Shown: positions 8,306 to 17,156 of the stretch, piece after piece
Layout: each line of letters starts with the position of its first letter
Numbering within the stretch: the stretch's first letter is position 1
NCBI RefSeq assembly: GCF_017601095.1
Contig: NZ_JAGFUX010000012.1
Location: 1-56,674, forward strand
Direction of reading: 5' to 3'
DNA from: Streptococcus suis
GTDB lineage: Bacteria; Bacillota; Bacilli; Lactobacillales; Streptococcaceae
Length of the DNA: 56,674 nt
Translations under genes and position numbers: made by a program
Notes under the pieces: generated by a model
The model's input: only the letters and a program-made list of their open reading frames with translations
Told to the model about the DNA's origin: nothing
Databases searched by the model: none

Positions 8306-9674
8306 AGCTTGCAATCAACTCCTCTACTAATTCTACATGGGCAATATAGTCTGCAATCTTCACATTTTCATCGCCTGCATGGTCTCGACTGCCTTCGTGG
8401 CCCAGTCCAAATCCAGCAATGGGAACACCTAGAGCATGGAAGACCGTATGCATGGGACCTGTTCCGGGTGAGGTCGGCAGTACCGACACCCCTTGGGGAT
8501 AAAATGACTTAGCCAAATCGATGACCTTTACAATAGCAGGCGCAGACATATCCGAACGGTAGGATTCTTCCCCTAAGGTAAAGGTTACCTCAACTTGGTA
8601 AAATCCTCTGTCTGCCAGATAGGTACGAATAGCCCTTAAAACGCCCTCAGGCGTCAAACCTGGAACCAGACGAACCTCCATCTTAGCACTAGCATTGGCA
8701 GGAATGATGGTCTTGACTCCCTGCCCCTGATAGCCTGTGGACAAACCTTCAATGGTAATAGATGGTTCAAAATACAAACGTTTCAAAAGTTCTCTGCGTT
8801 CCTGACGCAAGAGCGGCAGACTTAAACCATAGATTTCTTTCAAACTATCTGCATTGACCAGGGCGTATTCTTCTACCAAGGCCATTTCACGCTCATTCGG
8901 TTCTTGGACCTTATCATAAATTCCTGGAACCTTGATGCGGCCGTCTGGTTCTCGCAGGCTAGAAAGAGCTTGTAACAAGTACCAGGCTGCTGAATCGATT
9001 ACACCACCAAAGGAAGAATGAATATCCAAATCAGCACTCTTTACAGTGACATCAAAGGTCACGATGCCCTTGTTCCCACCTGAAATCTCCAGCTGGTTTT
9101 TCTTGTTGCGAATGCCCTGCTCCCAAACTAGAAGTTCTGCTTGACTGAGCTGTTCCTTGTATTTGTCCAAATATTTATCCAGGTCTACAGAAGCCGACTC
9201 TTCAGCCCCCTCCATGATGAAGATAATATTGACTGGCAGACCCCCCTGCTTGGCTAAATATTTTTTGACTGCAGATAGACGGGCCACGATGTGTCCCTTG
9301 TCATCATCCACCCCGCGACCGTACATACTGTCTTCAGTCAGGGTCAATTCAAAAGGTTGGCCTTTGAGCCAGATTTGGTCGCTATCGGCTGGAACCGTAT
9401 CGTAGTGGTTGTAGAAAATAATGGTTTTGGCTTCAGGATTGTCTGCTGCAAATGTCGCTAAGACAAAGGGAGCAGCGAAAGACTTATCAACTAAGACATT
9501 GGCTCCTGCCTCTTCAAAGATCTCTTGAAGGTAGTCAGCAACCTCTTCCAGACCAATCTGTTGGGCAAAGATGGATTTTTTACCAATCAAGGCCTTCAGA
9601 TGCTTCAAATCCTCCTGGACAACGGTATCCTGCCAAAATTTTTCAATTTGTTCTTTCTCTGACAAAAATGCCAT
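8298..9674 (-). CDS. M20 family metallopeptidase (dipeptidase-like)
   Basis: About 458 residues. The binuclear zinc site of M20 enzymes is visible as [28 protein letters not shown] and a C-terminal histidine in [13 protein letters not shown]; the central dimerisation domain is present. Such enzymes cleave dipeptides or N-acyl amino acids in the cytoplasm. It sits between metQ and metN, the usual place in streptococcal met operons, which suggests release of methionine from imported small peptides or N-acyl-methionine (inference). ATG 9674 is chosen because GAGGGA lies 7 nt upstream; the longer frame adds a poor hydrophobic start. Confidence 0.9.
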   Translation of the reverse strand: MAFLSEKEQIEKFWQDTVVQEDLKHLKALIGKKSIFAQQIGLEEVADYLQEIFEEAGANVLVDKSFAAPFVLATFAADNPEAKTIIFYNHYDTVPADSDQIWLKGQPFELTLTEDSMYGRGVDDDKGHIVARLSAVKKYLAKQGGLPVNIIFIMEGAEESASVDLDKYLDKYKEQLSQAELLVWEQGIRNKKNQLEISGGNKGIVTFDVTVKSADLDIHSSFGGVIDSAAWYLLQALSSLREPDGRIKVPGIYDKVQEPNEREMALVEEYALVNADSLKEIYGLSLPLLRQERRELLKRLYFEPSITIEGLSTGYQGQGVKTIIPANASAKMEVRLVPGLTPEGVLRAIRTYLADRGFYQVEVTFTLGEESYRSDMSAPAIVKVIDLAKSFYPQGVSVLPTSPGTGPMHTVFHALGVPIAGFGLGHEGSRDHAGDENVKIADYIAHVELVEELIASYE

Positions 9675-9752
9675 GTTGACTTCCCTCTCTAAAAATAGGA
9701 ATAGAAGCTGAAACACACGTATCAGCTTCCTCTACTCCCTATCTATAAACTA

Positions 9753-10637
9753 TTATTCTGCTGAAACTTCATCCCAGATAGCGAAATCTGTTTGGTTTGA
9801 AGCACGTTCAATGATTTCTGCAACTTCATCAGTGTTGTAAGATGCAATCAAGACTTTGATAGCGTCTGCCTTATCAGATGATTCCCATCCGTTTTGCGCT
9901 GCAATAACGTTGTACCAAACCTCAGTGTCTGCACCTTTTTGCTCGATGTAAAGGGCTTTAGAAGTATCAAGACCTGCTTCTTGTGCATAGTTGTTGTTGA
10001 TAACTGCACCGTCAACTGACTCAAGTGAACGAACTGTTTGGCTTGCATCCAATTCTGTAATAGTGATGTTCTTTGGATTTGAAGTGATGTGAGAAAGTGT
10101 AGCTAATTCGCCATCTGCAACATCCAACTCGATCAAACCTGCTGACTCAAGCAAGAAGAGGGCACGGCTTTCGTTTGTTGCATCGTTTGGAACGGCAATT
10201 TCTGCACCTTCTGGAATATCTTCAATAGAAGCGTACTTGTCTGTGCTGCCTTCAACACCTGAGTAGAAGCGGATTGGGCTGTACAATGTGTAACCAGCCA
10301 CTTGCAAGTCACCACCGTTTTCAGTGTTCCAGTTGTTCAAGAAGTAAATGTGTTGGAAGGCATTGACATCTACGTCTCCTTCAGCCAAAGCCTTGTTTGG
10401 TTGTGAGTAATCTGTGAACTCTGTCAATTCAACTGTAACACCCTCAGCTGCTGCCAACTCAGTAACCTTGTCCCATACTTCTGTTGTATAGGCATTACGT
10501 GTCATGATACCAACTTTAAGAGTCGTTGTATCAGCAGAAGACTCAGTCGTTGTTGAAGAGTTTGAGCTACAAGCTGCCAAAAGACCAAGCGTGAGAGCAG
10601 CTGTTGCTGCAAGACCAAAAATTTTCTTTAATTTCAT
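9753..10637 (-). CDS. metQ: methionine-binding lipoprotein (NlpA family)
   Basis: A 294-residue lipoprotein. The N-terminus is a basic-hydrophobic signal ending in the lipobox LLAACSS, so Cys23 would be lipidated and the protein anchored outside the membrane. The body has the NlpA/MetQ signature, including NAFQHIYFLNNWNTENGG and IAVPNDATNESRALFLL. It is the first gene of metQ-M20-metN-metI and delivers L-methionine to MetNI. A candidate Met-box lies upstream. Confidence 0.95.
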   Translation of the reverse strand: MKLKKIFGLAATAALTLGLLAACSSNSSTTTESSADTTTLKVGIMTRNAYTTEVWDKVTELAAAEGVTVELTEFTDYSQPNKALAEGDVDVNAFQHIYFLNNWNTENGGDLQVAGYTLYSPIRFYSGVEGSTDKYASIEDIPEGAEIAVPNDATNESRALFLLESAGLIELDVADGELATLSHITSNPKNITITELDASQTVRSLESVDGAVINNNYAQEAGLDTSKALYIEQKGADTEVWYNVIAAQNGWESSDKADAIKVLIASYNTDEVAEIIERASNQTDFAIWDEVSAE

Positions 10638-10719
10638 GATGTATATCTCCTTAATTTGAACTATCCCTATCTTACCACAGGGAAAGAAATCTGGCTATTA
10701 GACTTTTTTTATGCTTAGA

Positions 10720-10736
10720 TATAAGAAAAAACTATA
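10720..10736 (-). promoter_or_regulatory. candidate MtaR/MetR binding site upstream of metQ
   Basis: TATAGTTTTTTCTTATA on the minus strand shares TATAGTTT and the closing TATA with the better box before metE at 17059-17075. Streptococcal methionine genes are activated by the LysR-type MtaR/MetR at TATAGTT-type sites. A further AACTATA half-site is near 10775-10783. The 10638-10841 gap holds nothing else recognisable. Confidence 0.4.
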
Positions 10737-10841
10737 ACAAACATATTGATGATTATTAGTTTTGGGCCATTTTTATATAGTTACAGACTGACTAGCCCCA
10801 AAGCTCAGTAATTGACCAAGCATTCCAAATGAAAAATGAAC

Positions 10842-10862
10842 AAAAAAGCACCGAACCGGTGC
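10842..10862 (-). terminator. terminator of the ABC transporter/C26 hydrolase operon
   Basis: GCACCG and CGGTGC pair around a 3-nt loop, followed on the minus strand by TTTTTT. It begins 2 bp after the stop codon at 10865. Confidence 0.85.
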
Positions 10863-10864
10863 AT

Positions 10865-11554
10865 TTATAATTTTTCAACTAAGTAACGGAAGAGTTGGCG
10901 TGAGCGTTCGCATTCTTGCCATAGAAATTCTGGGTGCCATTGAATCCCAAGCAGCGAAGTACCTTTTCGATTTTCAAAAGCTTCAATCGTTCCATCTCTT
11001 GGATCATGGGCAGTTGCTACCAATTCTGGTGCCAATTCCTTGATACTTTGACGATGGAAAGAGTTGATTTGGCTACCTTGGTCAAACAACTGGCTAACAC
11101 GACTATGGGGTTTGACACGAAGACTATGCGAAGTTCCTGCATATCCATCCTGCCAATGGTCCTCAATTGCCTGATGGAGACTCCCACCAAGTGCAACATT
11201 TAAAAGTTGCATTCCTCGGCACACCGCAAAAATTGGTTTATTCTGTTTCAATGCCTCTCGAATCAGGGCCAATTCAAATTCATCACGCGCTAGCAGATAA
11301 TCGTCACTCTCAATTAACTTCTCTTCTCCATAAAAACGTGGATCCACATGCTGACCACCTGACAGGATCAACTTATCAATCATATCCACATAATCTTTGG
11401 CTTGGGAAACTTCTCCCATTGGGATAACAATTGGCAAGCCTCCGGCATCACTAACGCCTTGGGCTAATTCGCTTGCAACAGCAACATAGGTTATGCCTGT
11501 CTGACCAGGAAATTGCTTTTCATTTCCAGTAATTCCCACAAGAACTTTTGCCAT
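10865..11554 (-). CDS. gamma-glutamyl-gamma-aminobutyrate hydrolase family protein (peptidase C26)
   Basis: About 229 residues of class I glutamine amidotransferase fold. The nucleophile elbow is AVCRGMQLLNVALGG (Cys) and the His-Glu pair lies in GIQWHPEFLW. Similar enzymes (PuuD-like) hydrolyse gamma-glutamyl bonds of small compounds. ATG 11554 (MAKVLVGITG) has AAAGGTGG about 7 nt upstream; the longer frame starting 11596 lacks support. It follows the peptide-type ABC ATPase by 83 bp with no terminator between, so it may act on something that transporter imports; the substrate is unknown. Confidence 0.85.
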   Translation of the reverse strand: MAKVLVGITGNEKQFPGQTGITYVAVASELAQGVSDAGGLPIVIPMGEVSQAKDYVDMIDKLILSGGQHVDPRFYGEEKLIESDDYLLARDEFELALIREALKQNKPIFAVCRGMQLLNVALGGSLHQAIEDHWQDGYAGTSHSLRVKPHSRVSQLFDQGSQINSFHRQSIKELAPELVATAHDPRDGTIEAFENRKGTSLLGIQWHPEFLWQECERSRQLFRYLVEKL

Positions 11555-11637
11555 ACAGGCACCACCTTTCGACTTACTTGAACAACATTCTACCATGTCC
11601 CTCCACTCTTGTAAAATAGAGATCTTTTATCAGGACA

Positions 11638-12528
11638 TTAAGAATTTTTATCAGCATTTTCACCTGGTTTAAGACCCAATACAAAATGCCCCGGTCTCCA
11701 CTCTTCCAACCGCCCCTCTATTTGAAATTCCTGTCTCGACTGGCCAAGGCTAGTCAATTGCTTACGAGCTTGAGAAGGATCCAAACTCAGATTGGCAGAA
11801 AGTAGGTAGCGGGTATAGGGATGTCCAGGAGTTTCAAAAACAGACTTAGAAGGCCCTATTTCTACGATTTTACCACGGTACATTACTGCGATTCGGTCCG
11901 CAAATTTCCTAACTAGGTTTAAATCATGGGAAATAAAAAGATAACTCAACCCCAACTCCACTTGCAGGTCCGTCAAAAGTTGGATAATCCGTGCTTGGGT
12001 TGACACATCAAGTGCTGACGTCGGCTCATCACAGACAACAAAACTCGGTCGACTGACAATAGCTCTAGCAATCCCAATCCGCTGACGTTGACCTCCACTA
12101 AAGGCAGCTGGTTTCTTCCCTTGGTCCGCTACTACAATTCCCACTCTTTCCAAGATTTTACTTGCAATACCGTCCGCTTCCTTATGATCCAAATGGTCCA
12201 AGGGTTCCCGAACCAACTCCAAAGCTGTCATATAGGGATTCAGCGAGGAATAGGGGTCTTGAAATACTACCTGCATTCCCTGTGATCCCGATTTATCTTT
12301 TTCTAAATGGACCTTCAATTGTCCCTGACTCGGTTTTTCCAAACCTAAAATCAGCTTGGCCAGGGTTGATTTGCCACTCCCTGACTCACCAACTAAACCT
12401 AGGGTCTCCCCTTTGACAATCTTTAAGGAAACCTGATCGACAGCTTTTGTCAGAGTCTTTTTACCAAAAAGCGTCTTACTAGTATATTCTTTTTCAATGT
12501 TTTCTAATTGGATTAGGACCTCACTCAC
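11638..12528 (-). CDS. peptide/nickel-type ABC transporter ATP-binding protein (OppF-like)
   Basis: About 296 residues. Walker A is GESGSGKST, the signature is FSGGQRQRIGIARAI and Walker B is FVVCDEPTSALDVS. The C-terminal extension around HPYTRYLLSANLSLDP is typical of the Opp/Dpp/Nik ATPases. GTG 12528 (MSEVLIQLENI) is preferred: it has GGGAGG 9 nt upstream and overlaps the preceding ATPase stop by 8 bp; the TTG at 12537 has no better site. It pairs with the OppD-like ATPase to energise the permeases upstream. The substrate is not deducible. Confidence 0.9.
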   Translation of the reverse strand: MSEVLIQLENIEKEYTSKTLFGKKTLTKAVDQVSLKIVKGETLGLVGESGSGKSTLAKLILGLEKPSQGQLKVHLEKDKSGSQGMQVVFQDPYSSLNPYMTALELVREPLDHLDHKEADGIASKILERVGIVVADQGKKPAAFSGGQRQRIGIARAIVSRPSFVVCDEPTSALDVSTQARIIQLLTDLQVELGLSYLFISHDLNLVRKFADRIAVMYRGKIVEIGPSKSVFETPGHPYTRYLLSANLSLDPSQARKQLTSLGQSRQEFQIEGRLEEWRPGHFVLGLKPGENADKNS

Positions 12529-13375
12529 TGCTTTCAACCTCCCTTACATAATGCCCTGGCTCTATTTCGACCAGTTTTCCCATCCGCTCTTGTACAGAAA
12601 TATAATAATCCCCATCTTCTAGTTGCGCTGCCTTAAGCAAGGATTGAGTATAGTTGTGGGCTGGACTATTAAAGACCTGATCAACCTTTCCACTTTCCAG
12701 GCACTGACCCGATCGCATGACCATCACCTGGTCACTGATTCCAGCAATCACACCAAAGTCATGACTGACCACTACTACTGTCAATCCTAACTCCTCCTGC
12801 AATTCTTTTATAAGGGACAGGATTTGAGCCTGAACCGTCACATCAAGGGCTGTTGTCGGCTCATCAGCAATGATAACATCAGGCTTAGCCAATAAGGCCA
12901 TGGCAATCAAAATTCGCTGCCGCATACCACCTGAAAACTCAAAGGGATATTGCCTCAAGCGTTTCTCTCCCTCACTGATTCCAACACGGTCTAAAAGAGC
13001 CAGCATCTCTTGTTTTCTTTCTGTTGCTGATAATTCTGGCTGAAAACGAACTAGAATTTCTTCCAAATGATAGCCAATCTTTCGCAAAGGATTCAGTGAT
13101 GTCATGGGATCTTGAAAAATCATCGCAATCGGCAAGTTTTTTCCATTCTCAATAGTTTTCCCCTGAAAGAGAAATCGGTCGAAAGACACTGACAAACCTT
13201 TGCCTATCAAGCCCATAACCGCCTTCATGCTAAGACTTTTACCAGAGCCAGATTCTCCGATAATGCCTAGAACTTGACCTTTGGGAATGGCTAAATCAAG
13301 CCCCTTGACCAAAGGGTCTTGCGGTCGTCTAGACTGATGAATGGTCAGGTTCTGAATATGAATAATATCTGTCAT
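12521..13375 (-). CDS. peptide/nickel-type ABC transporter ATP-binding protein (OppD-like)
   Basis: A 284-residue ATPase with Walker A GESGSGKSLS, signature FSGGMRQRILIAMAL and Walker B VIIADEPTTALDVT, and the C-terminal HNYTQSLLKAAQ tail of the family. The last Walker A position is Ser-Leu-Ser rather than Ser-Thr, which is usual for OppD. Its ATG overlaps the OppC stop as ATGA. At 284 residues it is shorter than classical OppD (about 350), closer to Nik/Opp2-type ATPases. Confidence 0.9.
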   Translation of the reverse strand: MTDIIHIQNLTIHQSRRPQDPLVKGLDLAIPKGQVLGIIGESGSGKSLSMKAVMGLIGKGLSVSFDRFLFQGKTIENGKNLPIAMIFQDPMTSLNPLRKIGYHLEEILVRFQPELSATERKQEMLALLDRVGISEGEKRLRQYPFEFSGGMRQRILIAMALLAKPDVIIADEPTTALDVTVQAQILSLIKELQEELGLTVVVVSHDFGVIAGISDQVMVMRSGQCLESGKVDQVFNSPAHNYTQSLLKAAQLEDGDYYISVQERMGKLVEIEPGHYVREVESSE

Positions 13376-14196
13376 ACCGAGTCCTCCTCCAAAACATGTC
13401 TAAAATAGTCCCCCAGCGTATTGAAGGAATATATGGTTAATGCAATACACAGTCCAGGCAGGAGCGCCATGTGAGGGGCACTTTGCAAGGTGGACTGAGC
13501 ATTTTGTAAAAGAGAACCCCAAGAAGCTAAGGGTTGCTGGATTCCCAAGCCCAAAAAACTCAGGGCTGATTCCGTCATAATTGCCGAAGAAATACTAGTG
13601 GTTGCCGCAACAATCATTGTTGGTAAAATCCGGGGCAAAATGTGCCGCCAAATGATGCGAATAGAGCTAACCTGAATAAAGGTAGCATAGACGACATAGT
13701 CCTGTACCTTGGCGGACAAGGTTTCGGCCCGCAACAAACGAGCAATGCTCATCCAAGAAAAACCACCAATTACAATGATAATAGTCGAAAGCCCAGGTTT
13801 TAGAAACACACTTACAACAATAACCAAGACTAGCCATGGAATTGAAGAAAGTACATCAACCACGCGCATGAGTACACTGTCTAGTAACCCACCAAAGTAA
13901 CCAGAAACAATACCGACCAAACTCCCGATTGACACAGTCACCACCATGGCAACCAAACCAACCAGAAGTGAAATTCTCCCCCCATACAGAACCCGGATCA
14001 AATAATCCCTCCCCAGTTGATCCGTTCCAAAGATATGGTTGAGACTAGGTCCCTGGTTCATCTGACTGACATCTGTCTGGTTGGGATCAATGGGTATCAA
14101 TGGTGCAAAAACCGACAACAGAAGTATTACCAGTAAAAAGACAAGTGCAAAGAGATAGGCAGGATTGGCAACCAACTGCTTAAACCACTTATTCAT
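13372..14196 (-). CDS. peptide/nickel-type ABC transporter permease (OppC-like)
   Basis: About 274 residues. It begins with an N-terminal transmembrane helix followed by the OppC-type segment HIFGTDQLGRDYLIRVLYGGR and the EAA-like loop region, with about six membrane spans in all. ATG 14196 (MNKWFKQLV) has GGAGGG 8 nt upstream and follows the OppB stop by 1 nt. It forms the transmembrane channel with the OppB-like permease. Confidence 0.92.
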   Translation of the reverse strand: MNKWFKQLVANPAYLFALVFLLVILLLSVFAPLIPIDPNQTDVSQMNQGPSLNHIFGTDQLGRDYLIRVLYGGRISLLVGLVAMVVTVSIGSLVGIVSGYFGGLLDSVLMRVVDVLSSIPWLVLVIVVSVFLKPGLSTIIIVIGGFSWMSIARLLRAETLSAKVQDYVVYATFIQVSSIRIIWRHILPRILPTMIVAATTSISSAIMTESALSFLGLGIQQPLASWGSLLQNAQSTLQSAPHMALLPGLCIALTIYSFNTLGDYFRHVLEEDSV

Positions 14197-14197
14197 G

Positions 14198-15154
14198 CTA
14201 GTTCCCTCCCTTCCAGATCCGCGGGTCAATCAAGGCATATAATACATCTGATAGCAGATTTCCTACAATCACTAGACTGGATGACAAGAGCATAACCGCC
14301 ATGATAACTGGATAGTCCAAACTCCTCGTCGCTGAAGTCAGATATGGTCCCACACCCGGCCATGCAAAAATAGTCTCTGTAATCAAAGCGCCCGTCACCA
14401 ACATAGGGAGAGCCATCCCGATCTGTGTCACAATCGGAATTAAGATATTCCGAAAAATATGCCTACGAAAAATGGAAAACCGGCTAGCTTGAAAAGCTTC
14501 CTGCACCGTCACATAGTCCTTGCCACTTTCGATTATGGCGGCCGATCGAATATAGCGAATCAATTCTGGCATAAATGCCATCACCAAGGTGAGATAGGGA
14601 AGGATAAAGTGAGACAGAAAATCCACAACATCTCCCTCCTTACCTAAACTATGCATCCCAATAAACGGAAACCATTTTAACTGATAGCCAAACAGATAAA
14701 TCAACAACATGGCAAACCAAAAGGTTGGGACTGCAATCCCCAATGAAGCAAAAATTTCTATCAACCTATCTACCCATTTTCCAGCCTGGGAAGCTGCGAG
14801 TAGACCAAGAAAGACTGCTAAGACTAGTGCCGTCACATAGGCAGGCAAAACCAGGGAAATCGTATTAGGAATTTTCTCTGCCAAATCCGCCGCAATACTA
14901 TGCTGGGTGAGCAGCGAATACCCAAACTGACCCGAAAGGAGATTGCCCAACCAGGTTGAATACTGAACTAAAAACGGCTGATCCAAACCATGCTTGGCCT
15001 TGAGTAAATCAACTTGCTCCTGGGTCATGTTAGGTGTCGTTAAAGAATCAATAACGTCATATGGTGCCAATTGAATCAAACTAAAGACAATAAAAGAAAT
15101 CAATAAGAGGAGAGGCAAAGCCTGTCCTATTCGTTTTATGATATAGCGATACAT
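14198..15154 (-). CDS. peptide/nickel-type ABC transporter permease (OppB-like)
   Basis: About 318 residues, starting MYRYIIKRIGQALPLLLLIS, the usual first helix of OppB/DppB. It contains the family stretches GLDQPFLVQYSTWL and, near the C-terminus, VTGALITETIFAWPGVG. About six membrane spans are seen. GGAGAG lies just upstream of ATG 15154; a longer frame from 15211 has no support. It lies 92 bp after the binding-protein gene, with the rest of the transporter immediately downstream. Confidence 0.92.
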   Translation of the reverse strand: MYRYIIKRIGQALPLLLLISFIVFSLIQLAPYDVIDSLTTPNMTQEQVDLLKAKHGLDQPFLVQYSTWLGNLLSGQFGYSLLTQHSIAADLAEKIPNTISLVLPAYVTALVLAVFLGLLAASQAGKWVDRLIEIFASLGIAVPTFWFAMLLIYLFGYQLKWFPFIGMHSLGKEGDVVDFLSHFILPYLTLVMAFMPELIRYIRSAAIIESGKDYVTVQEAFQASRFSIFRRHIFRNILIPIVTQIGMALPMLVTGALITETIFAWPGVGPYLTSATRSLDYPVIMAVMLLSSSLVIVGNLLSDVLYALIDPRIWKGGN

Positions 15155-15246
15155 ATACTCTCCAAAAACTGTGAAAGAGGCTGGATTCTTCCATACCTCT
15201 TTCGATACCACTGCAAGGCAAATTCGCCTTTTACTACAAAGCTGCC

Positions 15247-16818
15247 TTAATCAATCGTCAACTTAGATGGGTCTTCAAACGTATAAATCGGAACCAAACC
15301 AGCCTCTTCTACTCCCTGTACTCGGTTGTTGACCGCAAGGACTTTTTTATTATCAACTATTGGGTAAATCGCTGCCTGCTCTGCTAAACTAGCCTGTAAA
15401 TTGTCATAAATTACATCTCGTTTTTCCTGATCTAGTTCAACCGCACCCTGAGCAAATAGGTCATCAATTTCTGAGGACTGGAGTTTAAAGTAGTTGGATG
15501 CCCCACCTGATTTAAACAAGCGAGCATATTGGTCAGGGTCATTGCCCATGATATAGCCCCCCAAGAAAAGGTCATAAGTTGTCGAACCTTCCTTCTTCAA
15601 CTCCGTAAAGATAGCAGTTGAATCACCACCTGCTAGTTCCACCGTTACACCAATGGCAGACAATTGTTGTTGAATCAAAGTCGCTTGCAAAGTTTGAGCA
15701 GGATCTGATGAACTGTAAGCCAGATTGACTGTCAAATTGCTCACACCCGCATCTGACAATAGTTTTTTAGCTTTTTCTATATCTTGACTGTAGGTTTCCA
15801 CATCCTCTGTTACATATGGATTGGCAACTGGTAGGAATGAATACGGTGTTTCATAGTATTGTTCATCCAAATAAGCAGCCTGGTTCATCTCATCCTTGTT
15901 CAAGGCATAGAGCAAGGCCTGACGAACAGAAACATTATTTAATTCTTCTGTAGAAGTATTTAATCCTAAATACCCAATACGGTTCTCTGTATAAGCATAG
16001 GTGGTAATGGATTGACTGTCAAAATCTTGAATGTCCGAAGGCAAAACAAAGGCTGCATCAACTTCTCCCGTTTGAAGGGCAACCTTGGTCGTATCTGCAC
16101 TAGTAATGATGCGTAAGACAAGATTTTCAATATCAGCCACCCCCTTATAGTAGTGTTCATTGGCTGCTAACTGTATATATTCTCCATGCTTGTACTCAAC
16201 CAGCTTATAAGGACCAGTCCCAACCGGGCTTGCCTCAAGCTGACTCGCAGAAAAATCAGGCTCATTTTGATAGATGTGCTCTGGAATGATGTAGGTTTCT
16301 GTCACAATATTATCCAAAGCAGGGGCTGAAACCGCAGGAAGAACAAATTTAACAGTGTAATCGTCTAGTTTTTCAAGGGTCACAGGTTTGCCATTTATCC
16401 ACAAACCATCCGCATTCCCGTTTTCCTCCTTCACCTTTTGAGCGTAAGTAAACAGCACATCATCTGCGGTGAATGCTTCCCCATCCGACCACTTGACATC
16501 CTGTCGAAGTTGGACTGTAATGCTGAGACCATCTTCTGCAATCTCGTAGCTCTCTGCCAATTCATTGACATAAGTCCCATCTGCCTCCACTCGAATCAGT
16601 GGCGAATAAATCAAATTTGTCAAGGTCAAGCCCCAGCGGTCACTGGTATTGATTGGATTGGTTGAACTCGGATCCCCACTAATCGCATAAGTAAATGTCT
16701 CTTCCGAATCCGCTGCACTAGAACTGCTAGTAGTCTCGCTTGTCCCAGAACTAGCACATGCAGCTAATAATAGTGTCGAAGCAAGGGTCAACAAATGAAC
16801 GAATGTCTTCTTTTTCAT
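15247..16818 (-). CDS. ABC transporter substrate-binding lipoprotein (SBP family 5, peptide/nickel type)
   Basis: A 523-residue lipoprotein with signal and lipobox LLLAACASS, then a Ser/Thr-rich linker and the family 5 signature near residue 85-120 (LRQDVKWSDGEAFTADDVLFT). Family 5 proteins bind oligopeptides, dipeptides, metals or opines. The sequence alone does not decide the ligand. It is the first gene of an SBP-permease-permease-ATPase-ATPase-C26 hydrolase operon, divergent from metE. A weak TACAAT promoter element can be seen about 25 bp upstream. Confidence 0.92.
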   Translation of the reverse strand: MKKKTFVHLLTLASTLLLAACASSGTSETTSSSSAADSEETFTYAISGDPSSTNPINTSDRWGLTLTNLIYSPLIRVEADGTYVNELAESYEIAEDGLSITVQLRQDVKWSDGEAFTADDVLFTYAQKVKEENGNADGLWINGKPVTLEKLDDYTVKFVLPAVSAPALDNIVTETYIIPEHIYQNEPDFSASQLEASPVGTGPYKLVEYKHGEYIQLAANEHYYKGVADIENLVLRIITSADTTKVALQTGEVDAAFVLPSDIQDFDSQSITTYAYTENRIGYLGLNTSTEELNNVSVRQALLYALNKDEMNQAAYLDEQYYETPYSFLPVANPYVTEDVETYSQDIEKAKKLLSDAGVSNLTVNLAYSSSDPAQTLQATLIQQQLSAIGVTVELAGGDSTAIFTELKKEGSTTYDLFLGGYIMGNDPDQYARLFKSGGASNYFKLQSSEIDDLFAQGAVELDQEKRDVIYDNLQASLAEQAAIYPIVDNKKVLAVNNRVQGVEEAGLVPIYTFEDPSKLTID

Positions 16819-17156
16819 AAATTCCTCCTAAATGTAAGCTGAGGCTATTGTAATAGGATTTTTTACATGGAACCAATATATAAAGTTTATGACCTCTTAA
16901 AAATTTTTTATAAGAACCTGACTCGATTCCAATCTTTTAACCTCAAAATATGACTCAAAAATCCGACAATAAAATAGTAGAAAAACTCAAATATCCAACT
17001 GTTCTTTGGGTAAAGCTATAGCTAAGAACACATTGACTCGCTATATCAGAAGAATTGATATAGTTTCTGGCTATATACTTACTTATTTATTTTCAATTAT
17101 ACAGACCTGAATGTTTTTGTTAGGATAAAGGGGTAGAATATTTTGGAGGATTGAAC
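16819..17156. other. divergent regulatory region between the peptide-type ABC operon and metE
   Basis: This 338-bp AT-rich gap has no gene. On the minus side TTGGTT and TACAAT (about 18-bp spacing) precede the SBP gene. Near 17041-17077 are overlapping palindromes (CTATATC...GATATAG and TATAG...CTATA) fitting a Met-box for metE. No consensus -35/-10 pair is obvious for metE, as expected for an activator-dependent promoter. Confidence 0.6.
17059..17075 (+). promoter_or_regulatory. candidate MtaR/MetR box upstream of metE
   Basis: TATAGTTTCTGGCTATA is a 17-bp imperfect palindrome about 80 bp before the metE ATG, matching the TATAGTT-type site described for the streptococcal methionine activator. 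CTATATC and GATATAG at 17041-17063 form a second, overlapping palindrome. Confidence 0.6.

Noticed and set aside
17134..17139. TAGAAT as the metE -10 box
   Set aside because: It lies only about 6 bp before the ribosome-binding site and has no -35; the transcript would lack a leader for GGAGG.
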